Shown here piece by piece: positions 7,401 through 14,909 of a stretch of DNA of 64,000 nt. The notes under the pieces were generated by a model. That model saw nothing but the letters and a program-made list of their open reading frames with translations. It was not told where the DNA came from and made no database searches. The DNA is taken from NCBI RefSeq assembly GCF_041860085.1, contig NZ_CP124747.1, forward strand, positions 1,364,001-1,428,000. The letters are read 5' to 3'. The DNA comes from Schlesneria sp. DSM 10557. GTDB taxonomy: Bacteria > Planctomycetota > Planctomycetia > Planctomycetales > Planctomycetaceae. How positions within the stretch are numbered: position 1 is the first letter of the stretch; the number at the start of each line of letters is the position of its first letter. The position numbers were made by a program, and so were the translations under genes.

Positions 7401-10328
7401 CCGAATGGCATGAGTATCGGCCCTCAGGATGAGATCACGGTCGCGCCGCAGGAAGGGGAGTGGACCCCCGCGTCCGCCGTCTTCGACGTCCATCAGGGGG
7501 GGTTCTATGGGGGGATGATGTCGCATCATCAGGCGACACCTCCCACCGACTTTGAACGTCCTTTCTGCTGGTTCCCACGGCTTGCAGACAACAGTTGCGG
7601 CAGTCAGGTCTGGGTCACCAGTGATCGCTGGGGACCTCTTTCGAATCAACTGCTCCATCTTTCCTATGGCCAGTGTGAATTGCGTCTCCTGCTACGTGAG
7701 AAACTGGTCCGAACCCCGGAAACGCAAGTCGTCACCGGCCCCGCAGGACCTTATGCCGGACCGCTGATGAACGGTGGATCGACCGAATTCAATCTGCAGT
7801 TCGCCTCGGGCGTTCATCGTGGAAAGTTTCATGAAAAAGATGGCCAGCTTTACCTCACCGGACTCAAAGGCTGGGTGAGTAGTGCGGTGAACGATGGCTG
7901 CTTTCAACGCGTTCGCTATACCGGTCAAGGCATCGATCTTCTGGTCGGAATGAAGACCTACCGGAATGGGATTTCACTCACGTTCTCACGCGAGCTACTT
8001 CGCAGTGATGCAGAGGACATCGACAACTATGACCTTGAAGCCTGGAACTATCGCTGGTCTGCCGAATACGGTTCACCCGATTTGAAGCCTTCGGCACCAG
8101 GACAGATCGGACGTGACGTGGTGGAACCCAGGTCAGCGACATTGCTGCCCGATGGGCGAACCGTCTTCATCGAGATTCCCGACCTGAAGCCTGTCGATCA
8201 GATCGGAATCAGCTACCTGCTGCGGAGCACCGACAAAACAACGTTCGAGCAAACCGCCTACCTCACCTTGAACGGACTTCCCGGGGATGTATTCCCCGAG
8301 GACCACCTCCATCGAACAACGCTCGATCCCGAGAAAGAAGCACTGCTCGCGCGACTACAGCCCGGCGTGGTTCTGTCAGGTTCCACTTTGCCACATCCCA
8401 TCATTCGGCGGCAACTGGCGTGGTCAGGGATCACCCCCAGTTTGAACTCTGAACCGGTCACCGTCTCTGGTTACCTGAAAGTCCCCTTCACGGGGGACTA
8501 CCGATTCAGCGTTCGATCGAGGGTCGGGGATGACGCGAACAGTGACACTGAAGACGCGGCCGAAAAGTTTGCCCACTCTCAGACGATTCTCGAAATCAAT
8601 GGAGAGCAACAGCGAATTGGCCCTACCCCCATCACCTTTCGCCTGCGAAAAGGCCTGAACTCCATTGGAATCAGCCATGTCCCCACCATCACAAGTCCGG
8701 ACTTCGGTCTGATGTGGGAGAGTGACCGTTTTCCCAAAGAGTTGATTCCAGCAACGCTGTTGTTTCATGACTCGGCACAGGATGCGGATCCCCGCGACAC
8801 GACGGCCGACTCGGGACGACTTCTCTACGAGAAACATCAGTGTGCTCGCTGCCACATTGAGAATGTCGAATCATCAGCATCATTCCCCACCGGACTGACC
8901 GTGGAACAGATTCGTCTGGCGCCACGTCTGGACGGCATTGGTTCGCGACTGCAACCAGGCTGGCTGAATGAATGGCTCCGCCATCCCGCTCACGTACGTC
9001 CTGACGCAACGATGCCGCGCCTGCTCGGTAAAACTGATGATCAAGCGGTCGCTGACCTTGTCGCTTATCTCACTTCGATACCGGATTCGGAGCTTTCGCC
9101 TGCAGGATCACAGGAGCTGGCCGATGTCACGGACGCGATTGAGAAAGGGGCCGTCCTCTACGAACGACTTGGATGCATCGCCTGCCACACATTCACCCGG
9201 TCTGACGAGAACGCCGAGTGGGATCGGGTTTCACTCCATTTCGTAAAGTCCAAGTTCAAGCCAGGACAGTTGCAGCGATTCCTGGCAGCACCTCATCGGA
9301 ATCACACGACAAGCCGGATGCCCGATTTTCATCTGACACCGGAGGAAGTCGTCGCCCTGTCGGCCTATCTCGAACACTCCTCGACAGGCATGGTCCCCGC
9401 GTCAGCAAATCCCCTTCAAGGGGACGTCAAGCGAGGTCACAAACGCTTCCTCGAGCTCCGTTGTCATCACTGTCACCAGACAAAAGAGACCGACCAGCTG
9501 GCACCACCTGATGTCCGTTCGCTTTTCATGGGGACTGCTACAAAAGGCTGCCTGCAAACCGAAGCGACCGGCCCGCATCGCATCACCTACGACCTAAACG
9601 ACGACGATCGCTCATCGCTAGGTCAGTACCTCAAGTCCGGGCGCACGCCTGTCAACTCCACTCCTGAAGACTCAGGACGCCTCCAGCAAATTCTGACATC
9701 ACTCCGCTGCTCGGCCTGTCACTCACGAGATTCCGCATCCTCCCTGTGGCCCGAGATCATCGCCGAAGAAGGTTCGGGACAATCGCCCGAGGCGGTCCCG
9801 CATCTGACATGGGTCGGTGAAAAGCTGCAGGGGCCGTGGACTGCCCAGTTCCTCGCAGGCAACATCAAGCAGAAGCCACGTCCCTGGCTCCGCGCCCGCA
9901 TGCCCAGCTTCCCTGCCTACGCCAACCTGATCGCACACGAGTTGGCCTCCGAACACGGCGTCGCTTTCGAAGAGCCAGTACCGACCGAGCTGACATCGGC
10001 CAAAGTCGAACAGGGGCGGCTACTGACCCTGCGGGATGGTGGGCTGGATTGCCGCCAGTGTCATGCTGTCGGGAAGGATGTTCCACGTGGAGACAAAGCC
10101 ACTCAGATCGCCCTGGGGATCAACTTTGCCTTTGCGAAAGACCGACTCCGGCCTGAATTCGCACTGCGTCAAATGCTCGATCCACCCCGTTACGACATGG
10201 GCTCTCGCATGCCCAGGTTTGCACCTGATCTGAAAACAACCGCAGCCACTCAGGTCGAAGGGGGGAACGCCCGTCGGCAGTTTGAGGCGATCAAGCAGTA
10301 TTTGTGGTCGATCAGAACGGACGAGTGA
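4425..10328 (+). CDS. Giant secreted multi-domain pentaheme cytochrome-type protein
   Basis: 1967-residue exported protein. Domains by eye: signal peptide (1 to about 25); a TIM-barrel like sugar-phosphate isomerases (about 29-283, with YNHGGWFG); a LamG/concanavalin-like domain (about 318-480, WHHVAMVLEADRIRLFVD); a DUF6797-like segment (about 530-680, WGEDALGFRWTEED); a propeller of the PVC dehydrogenase type (about 825-1180, GFRNPNGMSIGP); a PA14-like segment (about 1345-1440); then a cytochrome c tail with five CXXCH motifs: CARCH 1473, CIACH 1584, CHHCH 1680, CSACH 1762, CRQCH 1876. ATG 4425 is chosen for the signal peptide. A periplasmic carbohydrate-binding or oxidising enzyme that passes electrons along several hemes is the natural inference; the substrate is unknown. 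Tandem hairpins follow the gene. Confidence 0.88.
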   Translation: MLKRPLIVFLYLASLVLSPVSVVHAADDLFRDENLVAWCIVPFDSKKRGPEDRAAMLEKLGFSKFAYDYRAEHIPTFDAEIEALKRHNVELTAWWFPTVLNDEAKMTLEVFKKHKVTPQLWVTGGGGPTATPQEQRQRVIDEAARIRPIALAAEQAGCKVALYNHGGWFGQPENQIAIIKELELPNVGIVYNQHHGHEHLDRFPQLLKAMLPYLYTLNLNGMVIDGDKKGQKIIQLGQGDLDLALLKVIRDSGYKGPIGILGHTDDDAEERLHDNLDGLHWLKPQLAGKPAGPKPVPRTPVPVPQAALPRVTPADRLTAGKFGRAFNAAGGGVSVAAQEGFRQFPLTVECWTQLTDKGPYNILVAHEDKSSGTHWELFSMAGNGHLTVYTPGFTPDHCHSTANICDGKWHHVAMVLEADRIRLFVDARQVASQPVQRTDRQTVPGGLAIGSLVDQGIGCSGLIDEVRISRGVRTFEASPSGPFEVDETTLGLWHFDELKDEKHFDDATGKSAASVTQAAAAAGPPSKKKDRIEGHWGEDALGFRWTEEDSRDDRFGQMDTGPFFSGSITGPGGTVYKGIVVRVGPEQTDAVLYDTELMRASAGWKGFIRFDAARFGIIVPPRIEGDVTFTNPLLAGVSRDGQFTNHRQENPYGPLPKTEAHYEGLYRHEQRVILKFTVGSKETSKAGSQAPTVLLESPWRESAEGISALSRTISIGPSDTPISILAADGSARVRLIKSKENATLTRGPDGAHVLTVAPHAGQVLVKLLIGSPASDEVAFERLAASSSAAEELAKLMTPGPTIWGEPLVTVGEVAKDTAPYVIDTITVPFENRFNALMFCGGHDFLPDGRAVVCTLHGDVWLVDGIDDKLAKITWRRFATGLFQPLGVKVIHREKGTGKSASPNEIYVVGRDQITRLYDINNDGEADYYENFNNDAYVSLNGHEYVACLETDRAGNFYYVKGNCNSAIPHDGSLLRVSADGQKLDVYATGFRNPNGMSIGPQDEITVAPQEGEWTPASAVFDVHQGGFYGGMMSHHQATPPTDFERPFCWFPRLADNSCGSQVWVTSDRWGPLSNQLLHLSYGQCELRLLLREKLVRTPETQVVTGPAGPYAGPLMNGGSTEFNLQFASGVHRGKFHEKDGQLYLTGLKGWVSSAVNDGCFQRVRYTGQGIDLLVGMKTYRNGISLTFSRELLRSDAEDIDNYDLEAWNYRWSAEYGSPDLKPSAPGQIGRDVVEPRSATLLPDGRTVFIEIPDLKPVDQIGISYLLRSTDKTTFEQTAYLTLNGLPGDVFPEDHLHRTTLDPEKEALLARLQPGVVLSGSTLPHPIIRRQLAWSGITPSLNSEPVTVSGYLKVPFTGDYRFSVRSRVGDDANSDTEDAAEKFAHSQTILEINGEQQRIGPTPITFRLRKGLNSIGISHVPTITSPDFGLMWESDRFPKELIPATLLFHDSAQDADPRDTTADSGRLLYEKHQCARCHIENVESSASFPTGLTVEQIRLAPRLDGIGSRLQPGWLNEWLRHPAHVRPDATMPRLLGKTDDQAVADLVAYLTSIPDSELSPAGSQELADVTDAIEKGAVLYERLGCIACHTFTRSDENAEWDRVSLHFVKSKFKPGQLQRFLAAPHRNHTTSRMPDFHLTPEEVVALSAYLEHSSTGMVPASANPLQGDVKRGHKRFLELRCHHCHQTKETDQLAPPDVRSLFMGTATKGCLQTEATGPHRITYDLNDDDRSSLGQYLKSGRTPVNSTPEDSGRLQQILTSLRCSACHSRDSASSLWPEIIAEEGSGQSPEAVPHLTWVGEKLQGPWTAQFLAGNIKQKPRPWLRARMPSFPAYANLIAHELASEHGVAFEEPVPTELTSAKVEQGRLLTLRDGGLDCRQCHAVGKDVPRGDKATQIALGINFAFAKDRLRPEFALRQMLDPPRYDMGSRMPRFAPDLKTTAATQVEGGNARRQFEAIKQYLWSIRTDE

Positions 10329-10346
10329 TGGCAGGTCATCGGTCAT

Positions 10347-10415
10347 CGCCCGCGTTTCGATCCTGTCGCGGGCGTTCCATGGCAGAATGAAGTCCCTCTT
10401 TCGCAGGGGACTTCA
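10347..10415 (+). terminator. Two hairpins in tandem after the giant gene
   Basis: CGCCCGCG (10347-10354) pairs with CGCGGGCG (10367-10374). TGAAGTCCC (10388-10396) pairs with GGGACTTCA (10407-10415). Both are exact. Neither is followed by a real T-tract, so they may stop transcription weakly or protect the message end. Confidence 0.4.
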
Positions 10416-10602
10416 CCGAAGTGAGTTCCAAGCCTATCCAAAAATCAGAATGGCAAATCACCCTCTAAACCGGTCTTGTTGCGTTCTGATTTTTTGGCTA
10501 GTGTCCGCGACATTCCAGTCATATTGAATCTCATCTTCGATTGTTCACCTCCAATACTCGTATTTCCCGCCGAAGTTGTGGCGTTTCCCTTTGGATATCG
10601 GT

Positions 10603-12171
10603 ATGCGATCCGTGTTCGGCCCGCTGATGCTCGTACTTCTCTCGCTTACGGCGGGGGGATGTATGCTGCCTGCGCCGTTCGGTCGGGCAGAGAGTCTGGG
10701 TGACCGCCCCCTCGCGTCACCCTTCCTGAAGGGATCGCGCAAGGCCAAGTCAGAGTCGGATCTCAAGTCGCAGTCGGATATTTCCTTCCGCTCGCCAAAG
10801 ACAGCGCGCGGTGCAAGTCGATCGTCCGAAGACCGTCCTGCTGATGCAGAGCATATCGAGACGGCGGAACATTCGTCCGGCGACCATCCAGGCGATTCCG
10901 CCGTCAGTACAACGGGTCACGCCTCCCTGGCTCACGATTCGTTCGATGCTGATGAGCCACAGTTCGACGCTGAATCAATTCCCTCAGATGATGTACGCCA
11001 CAAACAAGTGGACGAGCATGTCTCGAAGGCGAATCAGCCGTTCTCTGACGAGTCGGATGCCGTTTCGGAAATCGGCAAGGTTCGTTTCGACTCGGTCGAA
11101 GAAGACGAAAAGGCCGACCAGGACGCTGTCGAGACGAGCCATCCAAAGAAGGGCGAGGCCGCCGCAGCCGAATTCACCGCAAGCGAAACGAACGACTGGG
11201 ATGCCGAACCCGCGAAGCCAGAACAGGCCGCTGCAACCGCTGACACCCTCGCAAGCGACGTCGAACAGGTGGCCGCCTCAGAGTCCGGCGTCCCCAAGTG
11301 GGCTGATCGGCACCTCGGTCACGCCGCCGCGTCTCGACTCGCCAAGTCGAAGTCGGAAGGCTCCGACAAACCAGAAACGACGCGTCTTCCCTACGACATT
11401 GATCAGTCCGAGATCCCAAGTGGTCCCATCACCGTCGGCACTCTCCCCATGTTGCCCTGGCAAGACGACCTGGAAGCCTTGATCTCCCGGATTGAACAGG
11501 AACTTGCCTCGACCAAGTCAGACCTGGACGGGGACCGCATGAACGAGCACATCCGTAGACACGCCCACTTGCGACTGCTCTACCTGATGGCACAACGACA
11601 GGAACAGGCACTGACGGCCATTCCCAGTGTGGACAACGCACAGCAGGAATACTGGCAGCAACTTCTCTGGGCCATGTCGAACAGCCTGGATACGGCTCAG
11701 TTTCCCGACGAGGTCGAACGCGCCGCCAAAACAGTTCCGCCACTCAGCGGGGCTCTCAGACAGATGCGCGAACAAGCCGGCTTGTCGATCAAGAACATGA
11801 CCTTCTGCCGGAAGATCTCGTACTTCGGAAACTATGAACGGTTTCCACGTAACGAGTTTACACCGGGACACGAGGTCCTGCTCTACGCGGAAGTCGAAAA
11901 TTTTGTGAGTGCGATGACCGCGGACGGCGAATACCGCACTTCACTGAAGTCTCTGATCGAAATCAAGGACTCCGAGGGGCAGATCGTCTGGACGAAGGGC
12001 TTCCCTTCGACAGAAGATTTCTGCCGTAACCCACGCCGCGATTACTTCCACAACTACCAGTTCTACATCCCCGAGGGTCTGTCGACAGGCGCATACACGC
12101 TGAAGCTGACCATTGTCGATGAACTGAGTAAGAAGCGGGCTTCCAACTCGCTCAGCTTCGTCTTGAAATAA
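10603..12171 (+). CDS. Lipoprotein of unknown function
   Basis: 522-residue protein. Residues 1-20 (MRSVFGPLMLVLLSLTAGGC) form a lipoprotein-type signal ending in Cys20, although the lipobox AGGC lacks the usual Leu at -3. Residues 40-270 are rich in Ser, Asp, Glu and Ala and look disordered. A folded C-terminal half follows, including MTFCRKISYFGNYERFP, HEVLLYAEVENFVS and GAYTLKLTIVDELSKK, which suggests a beta-sandwich. I do not recognise the family. TTG 10576 opens the frame, but ATG 10603 gives a cleaner signal. It converges with nadA, with hairpin-forming sequence between them. Confidence 0.75.
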   Translation: MRSVFGPLMLVLLSLTAGGCMLPAPFGRAESLGDRPLASPFLKGSRKAKSESDLKSQSDISFRSPKTARGASRSSEDRPADAEHIETAEHSSGDHPGDSAVSTTGHASLAHDSFDADEPQFDAESIPSDDVRHKQVDEHVSKANQPFSDESDAVSEIGKVRFDSVEEDEKADQDAVETSHPKKGEAAAAEFTASETNDWDAEPAKPEQAAATADTLASDVEQVAASESGVPKWADRHLGHAAASRLAKSKSEGSDKPETTRLPYDIDQSEIPSGPITVGTLPMLPWQDDLEALISRIEQELASTKSDLDGDRMNEHIRRHAHLRLLYLMAQRQEQALTAIPSVDNAQQEYWQQLLWAMSNSLDTAQFPDEVERAAKTVPPLSGALRQMREQAGLSIKNMTFCRKISYFGNYERFPRNEFTPGHEVLLYAEVENFVSAMTADGEYRTSLKSLIEIKDSEGQIVWTKGFPSTEDFCRNPRRDYFHNYQFYIPEGLSTGAYTLKLTIVDELSKKRASNSLSFVLK

Positions 12172-12179
12172 ACCGCATC

Positions 12180-12212
12180 GGGGTTGCGGGCCCGCGAGTC
12201 CAGCACAACCCC
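12180..12212. terminator. Hairpin between convergent genes
   Basis: GGGGTTG (12180-12186) and CAACCCC (12206-12212) are exact inverse complements, and the loop contains the palindrome GCGGGCCCGC. It lies in the 60 bases between the lipoprotein gene and the end of nadA, so it could serve both strands. No T-tract is present. Confidence 0.4.
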
Positions 12213-12231
12213 CTGCGAGCGGCCACCGTTT

Positions 12232-13227
12232 CTACTCAAGCAGACTTCGTTTCAAGACCTCTTGTGCCTGGGCGAAGTAAGGCTGCCAGACAATCTCGGG
12301 GCTGCCGTTCTTGAGGCAGTCCCGAACCTTCTGCAGTGTGTTCCGGGCCATGTGAGGACAGCGGTTGCACGCACACGTCTCACCCGTGGAGGCCATGATT
12401 CCCGGAACAGGGATGTATTCATGCTGCGGAGCCAGCTTTTTCAACGGATGAATCATGTTGGCTTCGGTCGCGACGAGGAACGTCTTCGGTTCCGTCACGG
12501 ACGCGACGTATTTACGCATCTTCTCGGTGCCGCCAATGACATCGGCGATCTCAAGAATATTCGCGGGGCATTCCGGGTGTGCCATGACCAGCGAACCGGG
12601 GTTGTTACGCTTGGCTCGCAGCAGGTCCTGAATGCTGAACACCTCGTGCACCATGCAGGAGCCGGGCCACAGGATCATCGGGCGGCCCGTCACGGAACTC
12701 AGATAGCGTCCCAGATGCTGATCGGGAACGAACAGAATTTCTTTATCCGCGGGAACCCGGTCGATGATCTCTCGCGCGTTGCCGCTGGTCACGATCCAGT
12801 CGCACAACGCCTTCACGGCTGCAGTGGTGTTAATGTACGCGACCGTCTGGAAGTCGTGTCCCTTCGCACGGAGTTCGGCCTGATAAGCGGCCAGTCGGTC
12901 TGCCGGACAGCTGTCAGCCAGCGAACAGCCGGCCTGCAGGTCGGGCATCAGAATCCGTTTTTCGGGATTGAGAATCTTGGCCGATTCACCCATGAAGTGA
13001 ACGCCGCAGAACACGATCGTCGAGGTCGTCACCTTGGTCGCATCGCGAGCCAGCTTCAGACTGTCTCCCGTGAAATCGGCAATGTCCTGCAGATCACCGT
13101 CCACGTAGAAGTGAGCGAGGATGGTCGCATCCTGTTTCTTTTTCAGCTCGTCAATTTCGTCCATGAGCGCCAGCGGATCTTCATAGACTTCGACAGGAGC
13201 GGCCATGTCCAGGACGGGAAGGTCCAT
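12232..13227 (-). CDS. nadA: Quinolinate synthase NadA
   Basis: 331-residue cytoplasmic [4Fe-4S] enzyme that condenses iminoaspartate with dihydroxyacetone phosphate to quinolinate in NAD synthesis. Diagnostic segments are [20 protein letters not shown] (39-58), [25 protein letters not shown] (100-111), PGSCMVHE (188-195), HPECP and [12 protein letters not shown] (281-292). Cluster cysteines are expected at C101, C191 and one of C284/C286/C289. Length fits the longer NadA type. No nadB or nadC is next to it. It is divergent from ftsW, with a small possible gene between. Confidence 0.97.
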   Translation of the reverse strand: MDLPVLDMAAPVEVYEDPLALMDEIDELKKKQDATILAHFYVDGDLQDIADFTGDSLKLARDATKVTTSTIVFCGVHFMGESAKILNPEKRILMPDLQAGCSLADSCPADRLAAYQAELRAKGHDFQTVAYINTTAAVKALCDWIVTSGNAREIIDRVPADKEILFVPDQHLGRYLSSVTGRPMILWPGSCMVHEVFSIQDLLRAKRNNPGSLVMAHPECPANILEIADVIGGTEKMRKYVASVTEPKTFLVATEANMIHPLKKLAPQHEYIPVPGIMASTGETCACNRCPHMARNTLQKVRDCLKNGSPEIVWQPYFAQAQEVLKRSLLE

Positions 13228-13339
13228 GTTCTATCCAATTCTCAAATCGCAGGTGTACACGGTTCGGTTCTCATCAGCAGATCGATTCGCCACCGTGCTG
13301 ATGAAGGTGAGGATCACTGTCACGTGCCTCGGCTGTATT

Positions 13340-13555
13340 CTATTTCGCCAAATCCGAATAGGAAATGACCTGTAACAGACTTTCTCGAATCGACGTCCGA
13401 CTCCCAAGTCTTGACGCCACTTTGGGATCGAGGAAGAAAGCGGTTTTTCCGGGGATTTCGGCCGTCATGACATCGCTCGCCCCAAGTTTCTGCGGCCCCG
13501 ATTTTTGAGTGAAGTTACCACCCCAGACTGCCGATGGCACGCAAATGAGCATCAC
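13340..13555 (-). CDS. Possible small hypothetical protein
   Basis: 71 codons from GTG 13555 (ATG at 13552). The second half (SDVMTAEIPGKTAFFLDPKV, then IRESLLQVISYSDLAK) uses codons like the surrounding genes, which is why it is kept. There is no clear ribosome-binding site, no signal peptide and no recognised domain. It may be an intact small gene 112 bases upstream of nadA or the end of a decayed longer one. Confidence 0.3.
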   Translation of the reverse strand: MMLICVPSAVWGGNFTQKSGPQKLGASDVMTAEIPGKTAFFLDPKVASRLGSRTSIRESLLQVISYSDLAK

Positions 13556-13611
13556 GTAAGGGACGGGAACGCGCTGACTTCAGGAGGCGGAGGACACAGC
13601 AGGAGAATCCG

Positions 13612-14730
13612 GTGGACTTGTGCCGTCAACTTTTTGTCGCCTTCGCAGCCCTGTTGCTCGGCTTCGGGCTGTTGATGGTTCACAGTGCCAGCGTCACGTC
13701 CTGGCCGACCGAATACGAGCAAGTCTATCTCTCGCGACATCTGATCTTCCTCACAGTGGGACTTCTGTCAGCGTACTTCGCAGCCACACGGGACCCCGAA
13801 TTCTGGAAGTCCTGTGCGCCGTGGCTGTTCGTCGCGACGGTGATTCTGTTGATTCTGGTACTGATTCCGGGAGTGGGCGTCCGGGTGAAAGGGGCTCAGC
13901 GGTGGATTCGCGTCCCCGGCATGACCGCTCAACCGTCCGAACTCGCCAAAATTGCCGTCCCGCTGATGATGTGCTGGATCCTCGATCGAAACCGGCACCT
14001 GCTGTCCCGATGGGTTCAGGGGACTGTCCCGTTCCTGCTCCCCGTGGTGCTCACGGTCCCCCTTGTTCTGATTGAGCCCGACCTTGGAACGTCACTCTTC
14101 CTGCTCGCCAGTGCAGCTCTGGTGCTGTTCATGGGAGGATGGCCGCTACGCAACTTTCTGCTGGGGCTGGCCGTTGGTATCCCCACGATCCTGACGACAC
14201 TGGCCATGAAACCTTATCAGCAGCGACGCATCGTGGGTTTCATCGAGTCCTGGACGAACTTCGAGAACTCGCCCTACCAGTTGAAGCAGTCGCTCGTCAC
14301 GCTCGGTGCAGGGGGGCTGCACGGCGTCGGACTGGGCCGAGGCTGGCAGAAGCTGAGCTTTCTTCCCGAAGCGAACACGGACTTCGTCTTCGCGGTGATC
14401 GGAGAAGAGCTCGGTCTGATCGGCGGACTGAGCCTCATCGCACTATGGTGCGGACTGTATCTCTCAGGCCTCAGAATGATCAGTCACCTGGACCGCAGTC
14501 GCTTCGGTTTTCTGATCGGCTTCACACTTCTGACGCAGCTCGCAGGTCAGGCAATGCTGAACATTGCCGTCGTTACTGCCATGGTCCCCCCCAAAGGGAT
14601 CTCGCATCCGCTCATCAGTGCGGGGGGAAGCAATCTCGTCGTCAGTTTGCTCGCGATTGGAATCGTGCTGAGCGTTTCTCGGGACGATCCAGCGACGGCG
14701 ACGACTGACGAGAGCGAGCTGACCGACTAA
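13612..14730 (+). CDS. ftsW: FtsW/RodA/SpoVE (SEDS) glycosyltransferase, probably FtsW
   Basis: 372-residue polytopic membrane protein of the SEDS family, which polymerises lipid II into peptidoglycan. Family hallmarks are GAQRWIRVPGMTAQPSELAKI, SPYQLKQSLVTLGAGGLHG, GLGRGWQKLSFLPEANTDFV with FAVIGEELGLIGG, and a C-terminal PPKGISHPLISAGGSNLV. The LPEANTDF loop and the GLGRGWQK segment favour FtsW over RodA, but this is not certain. GTG 13612 is the start, with AGGAGA (13601-13606) at the right spacing. No mur, ftsZ or penicillin-binding-protein gene is adjacent. Peptidoglycan is present in planctomycetes although FtsZ is missing from the group. Confidence 0.9.
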   Translation: MDLCRQLFVAFAALLLGFGLLMVHSASVTSWPTEYEQVYLSRHLIFLTVGLLSAYFAATRDPEFWKSCAPWLFVATVILLILVLIPGVGVRVKGAQRWIRVPGMTAQPSELAKIAVPLMMCWILDRNRHLLSRWVQGTVPFLLPVVLTVPLVLIEPDLGTSLFLLASAALVLFMGGWPLRNFLLGLAVGIPTILTTLAMKPYQQRRIVGFIESWTNFENSPYQLKQSLVTLGAGGLHGVGLGRGWQKLSFLPEANTDFVFAVIGEELGLIGGLSLIALWCGLYLSGLRMISHLDRSRFGFLIGFTLLTQLAGQAMLNIAVVTAMVPPKGISHPLISAGGSNLVVSLLAIGIVLSVSRDDPATATTDESELTD

Positions 14731-14909
14731 GTGAACCGACGTGGCTGACTGCCTCGGTTCACTGACAAGTGGGCACGGAACGACCACCACTCCAGAATCC
14801 GCCGTGGCTCGGCATTGCGTTGAGGACTCGTTCTGCCGACCTCATCGGCCAGACACTGCGCAAGCCTCAAAAGTTGGAGTATCCGGTCCACTCATCAGCC
14901 TCGGGCTGA

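Noticed and set aside
12184-13368. 394-codon plus-strand frame
   Set aside because: It lies antisense to nadA, which has all family motifs; the frame shows no domain.
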